The position numbers and the translations under genes were made by a program. A stretch of DNA of 64,000 nt from Nocardiopsis endophytica (GTDB lineage Bacteria > Actinomycetota > Actinomycetes > Streptosporangiales > Streptosporangiaceae). This document shows, piece after piece, positions 15,459 through 23,120 of this stretch (its first letter is position 1; the number at the start of each line of letters is the position of its first letter). The stretch is from contig NZ_JAQFWQ010000008.1 of the NCBI RefSeq assembly GCF_027706725.1, forward strand, positions 1 to 64,000, written 5' to 3'. A model generated the notes under the pieces. The model made no database searches. It was given only the letters and a program-made list of their open reading frames with translations, and had not been told where the DNA came from.

Positions 15459-17572
15459 GCGGCCGCGACGGCCGACAGGACCGCGGAACCGCCCCGGATG
15501 AAGACGACACGCAGGCTCAGCGCTATGGCGGTGACCATGTCGACTTCTCCAGCGCCACCTTCCACGCCCCCGTCATCGGGACGCAGGTCGTCCAGATGCC
15601 GCCGCCGCTGCCCACCGCGCTGCACGCCCTACCCGCCCCGCCGCCGGTGCTCAGCGGGCGCGGCCAAGAGCTGGACGAGCTGTTGGGCTCGCTCGACCCC
15701 CGCCGCACCGCCACCCACCAAGACGGCGGTGGGGTGGTGGTCTCGGCGGTGGCGGGCATGGGCGGGGTGGGAAAGACCGCCCTGGCCGCCGCCGCGGGCG
15801 CCCTCGCCCAGCGCGAGGGGTGGTTCTGCGCCGAGCTGTTCGTGGACCTGCAGGGCTACACCCCCGCAGCCCAGCCCTTGCCCCCGGAGGCCGCGCTGGA
15901 CAAGCTGCTGCGCGATATGGGCACCGACCCAGTCGACATCCCCGCCGGCGTGCAGGAACGCGCCGGGCTCTACCGCTCGGCCCTGGCCGCCCTGTCGCAG
16001 GCTGACGAGCGAGGGCGCCCGGTGCTGGTGGTGGCCGACAACGCCCGCGACGCGGCCGAGGTGCGCCCGCTGCTGCCCGGTCCCGGCGGGCACCGGCTGC
16101 TGGCCACCGGCCGCGGCGGGCTGCACGCCCTGTCCGGCGCGGTCCACCTGGACCTGGACGTCCTGCCCCCAGGCGCGGCCGCCGACCTGCTGGCCCGCGC
16201 CCTGGGGTGCGCCCCCTGCACCGAAGGGATCGCCGAGCTGGCACGGTCCTGCGGTTTCCTGCCGCTGGCCCTGGAGATCGCTGCGGCCCGCATCGCCGCC
16301 TCGGCCGGCCTGACGCCGGGCCGCCTCGCCCTGCGCCTGGCCGGTGCCGCGGCCCGGCTGGAGCGGCTCTCGGACCGCGAGCGCAGCCTGCGCGCGGTCT
16401 TCGACGCCTCCTTCGACCAGCTGGACGAGCGCCAGGCGCGGATGTTCCTGCTACTCGGGTCGGCCCCGGGCCCCGACACCTCCACGGAGGCGGCCGCGGT
16501 GCTGGCTGACCTGGAGCACGAGGAGGCCGAGGAGGTGCTGGAAGGGCTGGAGGCCGCCCGCCTGGTGGCCTCCAGCCGCGGCGGGGGGCGGTGGGCGATG
16601 CACGACCTGCTGGCTGACTACACCCGTGCCCGCCCCCGCACCCTCGTCGGCTGGCCCCGGGCCTGGGCCAGGGCCCAGAAGCGGCTGCTGGGCCACTACA
16701 CGGCCCTGGCCCGCGATGCCAGCGACCGGGTGGAGGCCCTGCCCAGCCGACCCGCCAGCACCGGCAGCCGCTTCGCCGACCCCGCCGAGGCCTGGGCGTG
16801 GCTGGACGCCGAACGCGCCACCCTGGTGGCCGCCGCTCTGGCCGCCCCCGCCCTGAAGCACCCCCGCGCGGCCGTCGCCCTGCCGCTGCGCCTGGCCCAT
16901 TACCTGGACCGACGGCGCCGCTTCGAGGATCTGGAGGCGGTCTCACGCTCGGCCCAGACGGCGGCTCGTACCGTCGGCGACCAGTCAGGCGAAGCCTGCG
17001 CGTTCAACAATCTCAGCCTGGCGCTGCAGGGGAAGCGGCGGTTTGACGAGGCCATCAAGGCCCTCACCCGCGCACGCGAGATCGCGCAGCGGGTCGGGGA
17101 CGCCCACGGAGAAGCCCGCGCGTTCAACAACCTCGGCACGGCGCTGTACGAGCTCGGGCGGTCGGGGGAAGCGATCGACGCCCTCACCCGCGCACGTGAG
17201 CTTTACCAACGAGTCGAGGACGCCCACGGCGAGGCTCAGGCGATCAACAACCTCGGCCTAGCGTCGCGCGAGGCGGGCCGGTCAGAGGAGGCCATCAAAG
17301 CCCACAACCGCGACCTGGAGTACCGCCGACGGAGCGGAGACATCCACGGCGAAGCCACGGTGTGGAACAACCTCGGGCCAGCGCTGCAACAGGCGGGCCG
17401 GTTCGAAAAGGCGGCCGAGGCGGCGAAGCGGGCCGACACCCTGTACATGCGAGTCCGCGACGAGAACCGCCGCCGGATCGCCAGGGACTGGCTCTCCGCG
17501 GCTGGCTTGGAAGAGGCGGCGAAGCAGGCCGACGCCCAGTACATGCGAGTCCGCGACGAGAACCGCCGCTGA
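15455..17572 (+). CDS. NB-ARC/TPR STAND protein with N-terminal amyloid-like motif
   Basis: 705 residues from the GTG at 15455, which overlaps the upstream stop. Residues 23-42 carry YGGDHVDFSSATFHAPVIG. The NTPase has Walker A GMGGVGKT (101-108), Walker B-like VLVVADNARD, and GLPLALEI-equivalent FLPLALEIAAAR. A winged-helix region is followed by TPRs, with repeated NNLG motifs from about residue 500. This is a signal-transduction ATPase (NLR-like) that would oligomerise on sensing a ligand. The shared motif suggests it nucleates the adjacent membrane protein. The last 50 residues are partly duplicated (RADTLYMRVRDENRR and QADAQYMRVRDENRR). Anti-phage or programmed cell death is the likely role. 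Confidence 0.88.
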   Translation: MSGRDGRQDRGTAPDEDDTQAQRYGGDHVDFSSATFHAPVIGTQVVQMPPPLPTALHALPAPPPVLSGRGQELDELLGSLDPRRTATHQDGGGVVVSAVAGMGGVGKTALAAAAGALAQREGWFCAELFVDLQGYTPAAQPLPPEAALDKLLRDMGTDPVDIPAGVQERAGLYRSALAALSQADERGRPVLVVADNARDAAEVRPLLPGPGGHRLLATGRGGLHALSGAVHLDLDVLPPGAAADLLARALGCAPCTEGIAELARSCGFLPLALEIAAARIAASAGLTPGRLALRLAGAAARLERLSDRERSLRAVFDASFDQLDERQARMFLLLGSAPGPDTSTEAAAVLADLEHEEAEEVLEGLEAARLVASSRGGGRWAMHDLLADYTRARPRTLVGWPRAWARAQKRLLGHYTALARDASDRVEALPSRPASTGSRFADPAEAWAWLDAERATLVAAALAAPALKHPRAAVALPLRLAHYLDRRRRFEDLEAVSRSAQTAARTVGDQSGEACAFNNLSLALQGKRRFDEAIKALTRAREIAQRVGDAHGEARAFNNLGTALYELGRSGEAIDALTRARELYQRVEDAHGEAQAINNLGLASREAGRSEEAIKAHNRDLEYRRRSGDIHGEATVWNNLGPALQQAGRFEKAAEAAKRADTLYMRVRDENRRRIARDWLSAAGLEEAAKQADAQYMRVRDENRR
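15521..15580 (+). repeat. Motif-coding direct repeat, copy 2
   Basis: Second copy of the 60-bp amyloid-motif DNA, at the 5' end of the NB-ARC gene; see 15353-15412. Confidence 0.85.
17417..17569 (+). repeat. Duplicated 3' end of NB-ARC gene
   Basis: A 57-bp unit at 17417-17473 recurs at 17513-17569, offset 96 bp (32 codons), keeping frame. It encodes the MRVRDENRR units at the C-terminus. Confidence 0.8.
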
Positions 17573-17586
17573 ACACCGCCGAGGCC

Positions 17587-17663
17587 CACGGCCGCCCGCC
17601 GGAACCCCCGACACCCTGATCCGTGGCACGGGGCGGATGAGCGGCGACGGCATCAACCGCGCC
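17587..17663 (+). pseudogene. Relic of tyrosine integrase
   Basis: About 75 bp closely match 13251-13330 inside the intact tyrosine recombinase (encoded AGTPDTLIRGTGRMSGDGIN). It begins 15 bp after the NB-ARC stop. No further integrase sequence follows. Confidence 0.8.
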
Positions 17664-17693
17664 GCCCCGGGCCAGCGCGCTCAGCGGCGGGAT

Positions 17694-17733
17694 GGTGGTC
17701 TTGTCGGCCCCGTTGGGGGCGAGCAAGACCACC
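17694..17733. repeat. Imperfect hairpin after NLR operon
   Basis: GGTGGTCTTG pairs with CAAGACCACC (10 bp perfect), continued by TCGGCCCC/GGGGGCGAG with a 3-nt loop. It may terminate the NLR operon. The rest of 17573-18018 shows no gene. Confidence 0.55.
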
Positions 17734-18018
17734 ACTCGATGGCCTCCGGCCGGAGCAGGCGGCGGGGAGGCACTACAAGGGCTGACCCCGTCCGGGGCCG
17801 GGCGGCGCCGCGCTCGTCGGCGGCCCACACTACCACCCTCACCCGAATCCGCCAGCGGCCGCCAGGGCGACTTCGCCGCATGTGGACAACCTCTTCCACA
17901 GCTTCTTCAAGGCCTTCGCGGTCTGTTTAAGTCTTCGGCGCCCCCGCCGGACCACCACGACACCGACACCCCCGTGTTGAGCGCAGTGAACATGGCAGTG
18001 GTCGGCGCAGCGGAGATG

Positions 18019-19293
18019 TCAGTGACCAGACGTTTCGGGGGGTTGCTGTCCATCGTTTTGGCCGTCAGGCCGCCGCCACGAGGCGGGCAAGGCCACTACC
18101 TCTGGTTCCCCCTTCTCGATGGCGTCCACCAGCCCAGTGGGGCACGCGCCCTCGGCCCTGCCAAAGTCCACCGTCCCACCGGCGAAGCGGGCCCTGCCGA
18201 AGTTCACCCTCCCGCCGGTGAAGGTGGCCGCACCGAAGTGCACCATCCCGCCGGTGAAGGCGGCCACGTCGAAGTTCACCATCCCGTCTCTGAAGCGGGC
18301 CCCGATGAAGCTCACTATCCCGCCGGTGAAGTTGGCGCCGATGAAGCTCACGGTCCCGCCGGTGAAGTTGGCGTCGCGGAAGTTCACCATTCCGCCGGTG
18401 AAGCGGGCCATGGTGAAGTCCACCCTCCCGTCGGTGAAGTTGGCGCCGGTCAGGTCGCCGCCGTCGAAGACGGTGCCGGTGAAGTCGTAGTCTTTGCCGC
18501 GCCAGCGGGTGGGTTTGCGCAGGCGGTCGCCGATGATGCGGATGACGGTGTGCCGTACTTCGCGGAAGGAGGCGAACTCCAGCTCGCGGTCGCGGTGGTC
18601 GGCGGCCTGCTCGTCGGTGGCGTTCTCGGGCAGTGGGCCGGGTGCGGGGGTGTAGGGCATGCGCAGGTAGGCGCACAGCACGTCGATGACCATCTGCAGC
18701 AGGTCCTCTCGGCCCGGCGGGGCGTCGTCGGCCAGGTGGGCCAGGGCGTGGACGGCGCCCAGCCGCACGGCGGCCTGCTCATTGCCCAGTTCGGTGTAGG
18801 CGGTGGTGAAGCGTTCGTTGAACAGCTTGGTGACCTCGCGCTGCTCGCCGTTCTCGATGGTGCGCTGGCGCCGGTAGGCGATCACCAGCAGGGCCACACC
18901 GCCCAGTCCGGCCACGATGGCGAAGGCGCGGGTGGCGATCGCGTCCAGGTCTGTTGGGGTGAGTTGGCGGACCTCTTTCAGGCCGGGGGAGCCCAGGATG
19001 AGCCAGACGACGAGCACGACCCCTGCGACAACGGCGATGGCGGCCGTCCAGGCGGTCAGGATCAGCCACCCCAGCCACACCGCCCCCCAGCGGGCTTGGG
19101 AGCGGACCAGAACGGCCGCGGCCACGAGCACGGCGGCGAAGAACAGCCCCCACAGGGTGCGCCCCAGCGGCAGGGCCTCGGGCGCCAGGCCGGCGAGGAA
19201 GGGGATCAGGGGCCAGGCGGTGGCGGTGAGCGCGGGCAGCGCCACGGCGGCGAGGGCGATGCCGGTCCACTGGCGGGGGGTGGGTGAGCGCAT
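18019..19293 (-). CDS. Membrane pentapeptide-type solenoid protein
   Basis: 424 residues from the ATG at 19293; an upstream GTG at 19359 would add 22. There are about five hydrophobic helices (residues 10-170: WTGIALAAVALPALTATAWP, LWGLFFAAVLVAAAVLV, WLILTAWTAAIAVVAGVVLV, FAIVAGLGGVALLVIAY). A linker (AAVRLGAVHALAHLADDAPP) leads to a C-terminal beta-solenoid of 12-residue turns such as ANFTGGTVSFIG and ARFAGGTVDFG. The family is common beside NB-ARC genes in actinomycetes, role unknown. Its turns (VDFTMARF) resemble the VDFSGATF motif in the NLR operon. A short relative lies at 6.8 kb. Confidence 0.82.
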   Translation of the reverse strand: MRSPTPRQWTGIALAAVALPALTATAWPLIPFLAGLAPEALPLGRTLWGLFFAAVLVAAAVLVRSQARWGAVWLGWLILTAWTAAIAVVAGVVLVVWLILGSPGLKEVRQLTPTDLDAIATRAFAIVAGLGGVALLVIAYRRQRTIENGEQREVTKLFNERFTTAYTELGNEQAAVRLGAVHALAHLADDAPPGREDLLQMVIDVLCAYLRMPYTPAPGPLPENATDEQAADHRDRELEFASFREVRHTVIRIIGDRLRKPTRWRGKDYDFTGTVFDGGDLTGANFTDGRVDFTMARFTGGMVNFRDANFTGGTVSFIGANFTGGIVSFIGARFRDGMVNFDVAAFTGGMVHFGAATFTGGRVNFGRARFAGGTVDFGRAEGACPTGLVDAIEKGEPEVVALPASWRRPDGQNDGQQPPETSGH

Positions 19294-20127
19294 GGCCGCC
19301 ACGGTAGGCCGCTCGCCGCCGGTGCGGGCAGGGGTTGCCTCATCCCGGCCGAGAGTCACGTACCGTCACCGCGCGCCGGCCGGTGCACGGAAGGCGCGCC
19401 CCGGCGCCCCACGCACGTTCGTGGCGACGTTCCCGCAGGCCAAAAGGTAGACCAATCCGGGCGTTGGCAGTGGTCTACACGCCGCGCCCGGTTCTTTCCC
19501 GTTTCAACCGTTTCTGACCGCCGGTAAGCGGGCGCTAGTGCCCCCCAGCGAAGGCCGCCCACCCCCGAACGTCGTCACAGCCGGTGACCCCGGAGGGGAA
19601 CGGGATGGGCCGAGCCCGAGAGGCGCCGTGTGGCCGCCGCGTGGCTGCGCCAGCTCACCGACGAAGCTCACATCGCGCCATGTCCGGCTAACCGCAGCCG
19701 GGGGCTAGGGCAACCAGCGCACCGTTTGGCGCTGGATCGGCCCGGACTCTCCCGAGCACGACGGCGGCGCCCGGCAGGGCTGCCGCCTCACCGAGACCGA
19801 CCGGGCGGCCTTCGACCACCACCAAGGCGACGTGATCGGACCTATAAGCCAACTGGGGCACGTAGCCGCCTCCTCCTTAAGGGATGAAGCAGGTGTTCCC
19901 AAGTACGCGACCTTCTCTCGACTGGGGCGCACAGTGGGTGCAGAAGCGGCCCTGTCGGGTCTGAGCGCGCCCGCCTCCCCCAATCTGCATTGGTGATGAG
20001 GGCTCCTTCGGGTGCCCCACTCCCAAGGGCGGGGGAGCAGCGAGCCTCCGGAGAACCCACCGTGCACAGGAAGGAGTAGTCGGCTTCCCCGCCTCCCCTG
20101 CTGGCCCCGCACCAGTGAGGAGAGCCG
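19294..20127. other. Non-coding stretch before T4SS operon
   Basis: About 830 bases without a convincing gene. A short frame around 19710-19830 reads NQRTVWRWIGPDSPEHDGG-like HTH text and could be a decayed regulator, but has no start or ribosome site. The T4SS operon promoter must lie here. Confidence 0.4.
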
Positions 20128-20478
20128 ATGCCGAGCACACCGGGCGCCAGAGCCGTCTTCGTCCTGCTCCTCGCCGTCGTCGTGTTCATGCTGATCGCGG
20201 CCGCCCCCGCCCTGGCCGGGACCGGTGACACCGACCCCGGGGTGAGCGACCTGAACGAGGTCATCACCAACATCCGGAACTGGCTGGTCGGGCTGCTCGT
20301 CGCGCTGGCGACGCTGTTCCTGACCATCGGCGGGCTGCGCTACCTGCTGGCCGGCGGCGACCCCGGTGAGGTGTCCAAGGCCAAGGACACCCTGAAGTTC
20401 GCCGCCCTGGGCTACGGGGTCGCGATCCTGGCCCCGCTCCTGGTGGAAATCTTGCGCGGCTTCCTGGGGCTGTCATGA
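20128..20478 (+). CDS. VirB2/TrbC-like pilin subunit
   Basis: 116 residues, ATG with GAGGAGAG upstream. A signal peptide (VFVLLLAVVVFMLIAAAPALA) is followed by a short polar segment and two hydrophobic helices (WLVGLLVALATLFLTIGGLR and FAALGYGVAILAPLLVEIL) separated by AGGDPGEVSKAKD. This is the size and topology of conjugative T4SS pilins in Gram-positives. It is the first gene of the transfer operon. The stop overlaps the next ATG. Confidence 0.82.
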   Translation: MPSTPGARAVFVLLLAVVVFMLIAAAPALAGTGDTDPGVSDLNEVITNIRNWLVGLLVALATLFLTIGGLRYLLAGGDPGEVSKAKDTLKFAALGYGVAILAPLLVEILRGFLGLS

Positions 20479-22193
20479 CCGGGCGGCGGTCGGTCCTCGC
20501 GATCCTAGTCCTTGCGGTCGCTGTCGCGTTCTCGGTCATGTCGGGCGAGGGGGCCGCTCCTGGGGCCGCCGCGGTTCTGGCGGCTGAAGTGCCCGAGCCC
20601 TCCCCCGGCGCGCCGCCCGAGCCGCCGCCGGAGCAGGAGGAGCCGGATCCGAGCCCTGAGCCGTCTCCCGAGCCGGGGCCCGAACCCTCACCGCCTGAGG
20701 AGGACCCTGACGCCCCTGCCGAAGAACCCTGCGGCCCCTTCGACTACGGGTGCATGGCCGAGGAGGCCTTCTACGGCTGGGTCCTCTCGCTGGTCACCAG
20801 CCTCATCGGGATGAAGCTGGTGGACGCGGCCGTCGGCATGCTCTCCACCCCCATCCCAGCCGGCGGGATCGAGGAGGGCTGGCAGGTCTCGCTGGCAGTC
20901 ACCAACACGGCCTACGTGCTGGTGGTGACCATCGCCGGGGTCCTGGTCATGACCAACCCGACCGTCCAGGCCTCCACTTCCCTCAAGGAAGTGCTGCCGC
21001 GACTGGTCCTGGGCTTCGTCGGCGCGAACGCCTCGTGGTTCCTGTGCCGAATGATGGCCGAGTTCACCAACGCCGTGGTGGCCGCCCTCCTCGGGGACGC
21101 GGCGACCCCGGAAGGAGTGGCCAACGCCTTCGCCCGCCTGGCGACCGATCCAGCCTCCGAGCTGCTCGTGGTGGTCCTGCTCTTCCTGGTCGCCGGCCTC
21201 CTGCAGCTGTTCTTCCTGCTGGCGGCGCTGATCCGCGTCATGCTGTGGATGCTGCTGTGCGCGGTGGCGCCGATCGCGCTGGCCTTCCACGCGCTACCGC
21301 AGACCGAGGCCATGGCCCGACTGTGGTGGCGGGCCGTGGCGGCGGTGCTGGTCATCCCCGTCGCCCAGGCCTTGGTCCTGCGCATCGCAGTGGCGGTGTT
21401 CCTGTCCCGGGAGCAGATGCTCGGCGCGGTCGACTTCAGGGAGGCCGCGGGGTCCGTGGTCGACGTCTTCCTGTTGATCTCGTGCCTGTACGTGTTGGTG
21501 CGCGTCCCGTTCTGGGCGTTCAAGCGGGTGTTCAACTACCAGGCCAGCCCGGTGGTGCGGGTGGCGAAGTTCGCGGTGAGCATGCTGGTCTTGCGCAGCA
21601 TCGGAAAGGCGGTCGCCGCGGGCAGGGCCGCGAAGACGGCGAAGACCGCGGCTCCACAGGCGGCTCGGCACTCCGCCGCGGCCGCATCCCAGCAGAAACC
21701 GGCCACCGGCAAGCCGCGCTGGCACCAGCCCGAGCTCCCCCTCGACCTGCCCAAGCCGAAACCCACGCAGTCGCCGCTGCCCGGGATCGATCACGACATC
21801 GGCGCAGACCAGCAGCGCCGAAGCGGCAAACGCAGCCGCTGGTACCAGTCCCCTCTCCCCGATGACGGCCAGCAGACCGCGCGCAGAAGGTGGCGTCAGG
21901 ATCCGGTCCCCGGGATGCCTCGAGCGCGGTGGCGCCAAGGCCCGATACCGGGCATGGCCCGCCCACGGCGCTCCAAGCAGGAGCCGCTGTTCGAGACCAC
22001 TGCCGAGATGCGGCGTCCGCCCCGTCGGCCACCGCCTGCAGGGCCGTCCGGCTCGTCGTCGCAGACGTCATCGCAGGCGCCTCCCCCGCCACGCGAGCCG
22101 CCCAAGCCCTACAGTCGCGACCCCCGCAAGCGCCCCGTCCGGTCCAGGCCGCGTCGGGGGCGCCCTCGAAGGCCGAGGAGGGAGGAGGAGTAG
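20475..22193 (+). CDS. VirB6/TrbL-like conjugation membrane protein
   Basis: 572 residues, start overlapping the pilin stop (ATGA). A signal-like N-terminus and a Pro/Glu-rich linker (residues ~40-85) precede about seven hydrophobic helices (residues 100-380, e.g. VLVVTIAGVLVMTNP, LLVVVLLFLVAGLLQLFFLL, MLWMLLCAVAPIALAFHALP). The C-terminal 170 residues are basic and Pro-rich with repeated RWxQxPxPGM units (RWYQSPLPDD, RWRQDPVPGM, RWRQGPIPGM). This matches the polytopic channel component of Gram-positive T4SS. The repeated basic tail may contact DNA or the ATPases, which is inference. Confidence 0.78.
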   Translation: MTGRRSVLAILVLAVAVAFSVMSGEGAAPGAAAVLAAEVPEPSPGAPPEPPPEQEEPDPSPEPSPEPGPEPSPPEEDPDAPAEEPCGPFDYGCMAEEAFYGWVLSLVTSLIGMKLVDAAVGMLSTPIPAGGIEEGWQVSLAVTNTAYVLVVTIAGVLVMTNPTVQASTSLKEVLPRLVLGFVGANASWFLCRMMAEFTNAVVAALLGDAATPEGVANAFARLATDPASELLVVVLLFLVAGLLQLFFLLAALIRVMLWMLLCAVAPIALAFHALPQTEAMARLWWRAVAAVLVIPVAQALVLRIAVAVFLSREQMLGAVDFREAAGSVVDVFLLISCLYVLVRVPFWAFKRVFNYQASPVVRVAKFAVSMLVLRSIGKAVAAGRAAKTAKTAAPQAARHSAAAASQQKPATGKPRWHQPELPLDLPKPKPTQSPLPGIDHDIGADQQRRSGKRSRWYQSPLPDDGQQTARRRWRQDPVPGMPRARWRQGPIPGMARPRRSKQEPLFETTAEMRRPPRRPPPAGPSGSSSQTSSQAPPPPREPPKPYSRDPRKRPVRSRPRRGRPRRPRREEE

Positions 22194-23120
22194 ATGCGTG
22201 TGCGCATGCCCGCCGACATCGAACGCGAGGACCGCATCCTGGCCGGGCTCACCGCCCGCCAGCTCGTGATCATCGGGGTCCCTGCCCTGGCGACGTGGGC
22301 GCTGCTGGCGCCGTTGCTGGACACGGCTCCGCTTCCCGTGCTGGTCGGCGTCGCCGTCCCGGTGTTGGGCGCTTCGACGGCCGCGGCGCTGGTCAAGCGG
22401 GACGGGTTGAGCCTGGACCAGCTCGCCTTGGCCGCCTGGCGGTTCCGGCGCTCTGCGCGCAGGCGCTCCACTCGTCACGGCGCTGAACAGGTCATGCCGA
22501 GCTGGGTCGCCGCCCAGGGCCCGCCCCTGCCTGCTCCTCTGGACCTGCCGGTCTCGGCCGTCGGTGAGGACGGGGTGATCGATCTGGCCGAGCACGGTTG
22601 CGCCGTTCTCCTTTCGTGCTCGACCGTCAACTTCCACCTGCGCACCGAGCAGGAGCAGGCCGCCCTCGTGGCCGGGTTCGGCGCCTTCTTGAACTCGCTG
22701 GCCTGCCCGGTGCAGTTCCTCGTCAGGGCCGAGGCGGTGCGGCTGGACCCGCTGGTCGCCGCGCTCGATGCGGCAGTGCCCTCGCTCCCGCATCCGGCGC
22801 TCCAGCGCGCCGCGCGCGACCACGCCGACTTCATCGACTCCCTGGCCGAGGGGCGGGACCTGCTCTACCGGCAAGTCCTGCTCGTCATCCGCGAGCCCGC
22901 CGGGAAGGGACGGCACGGCGCGGCGACGGTGAGGCGCCGGGCCGAGGACGCGGTCCGCGCCCTGGCGGCCGCCGGCAGCTCGGCGGCGATCCTCGACGGC
23001 GCCCAGGCGGCTGCCGTCCTGGCCGCGGCCGCCAACCCGACCGACCCGAATGCCGCACCGCCGGAGGGCCAGGCATCCCCGGAGGCTGTCATCACCGGGC
23101 CCGGCTGGAAGGAGGACTGA
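22194..23120 (+). CDS. PrgI family T4SS protein
   Basis: 308 residues starting 1 nt after the previous stop. The N-terminus VRMPADIEREDRILAGLTAR and two adjacent helices (LVIIGVPALATWALLAPLL, LPVLVGVAVPVLGASTAAAL) are the PrgI/VirB3-like signature. The soluble remainder (from about residue 115) resembles the N-terminal part of VirB4/TraC-type proteins. It would sit in the membrane and dock the VirB4 ATPase. The stop overlaps the next start (TGATG). Confidence 0.8.
   Translation: MRVRMPADIEREDRILAGLTARQLVIIGVPALATWALLAPLLDTAPLPVLVGVAVPVLGASTAAALVKRDGLSLDQLALAAWRFRRSARRRSTRHGAEQVMPSWVAAQGPPLPAPLDLPVSAVGEDGVIDLAEHGCAVLLSCSTVNFHLRTEQEQAALVAGFGAFLNSLACPVQFLVRAEAVRLDPLVAALDAAVPSLPHPALQRAARDHADFIDSLAEGRDLLYRQVLLVIREPAGKGRHGAATVRRRAEDAVRALAAAGSSAAILDGAQAAAVLAAAANPTDPNAAPPEGQASPEAVITGPGWKED

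Noticed and set aside
17295-17828. ABC-type Walker A text (LLAPNGADKTT) on the minus strand after the NLR gene
   Set aside because: It arises from an imperfect hairpin whose two arms read similarly on both strands, and no further ATPase motifs follow.
18200-18480. Possible CRISPR-like periodic repeats
   Set aside because: The 36-bp period is coding repeat of the solenoid protein, without spacers or cas genes. No CRISPR array seen in the window.
17692-19287. 531-codon plus-strand frame opposite the solenoid protein, with repeated EVH-PAGEG units
   Set aside because: The repeats are the reverse complement of the 12-residue solenoid repeats; no ribosome site.
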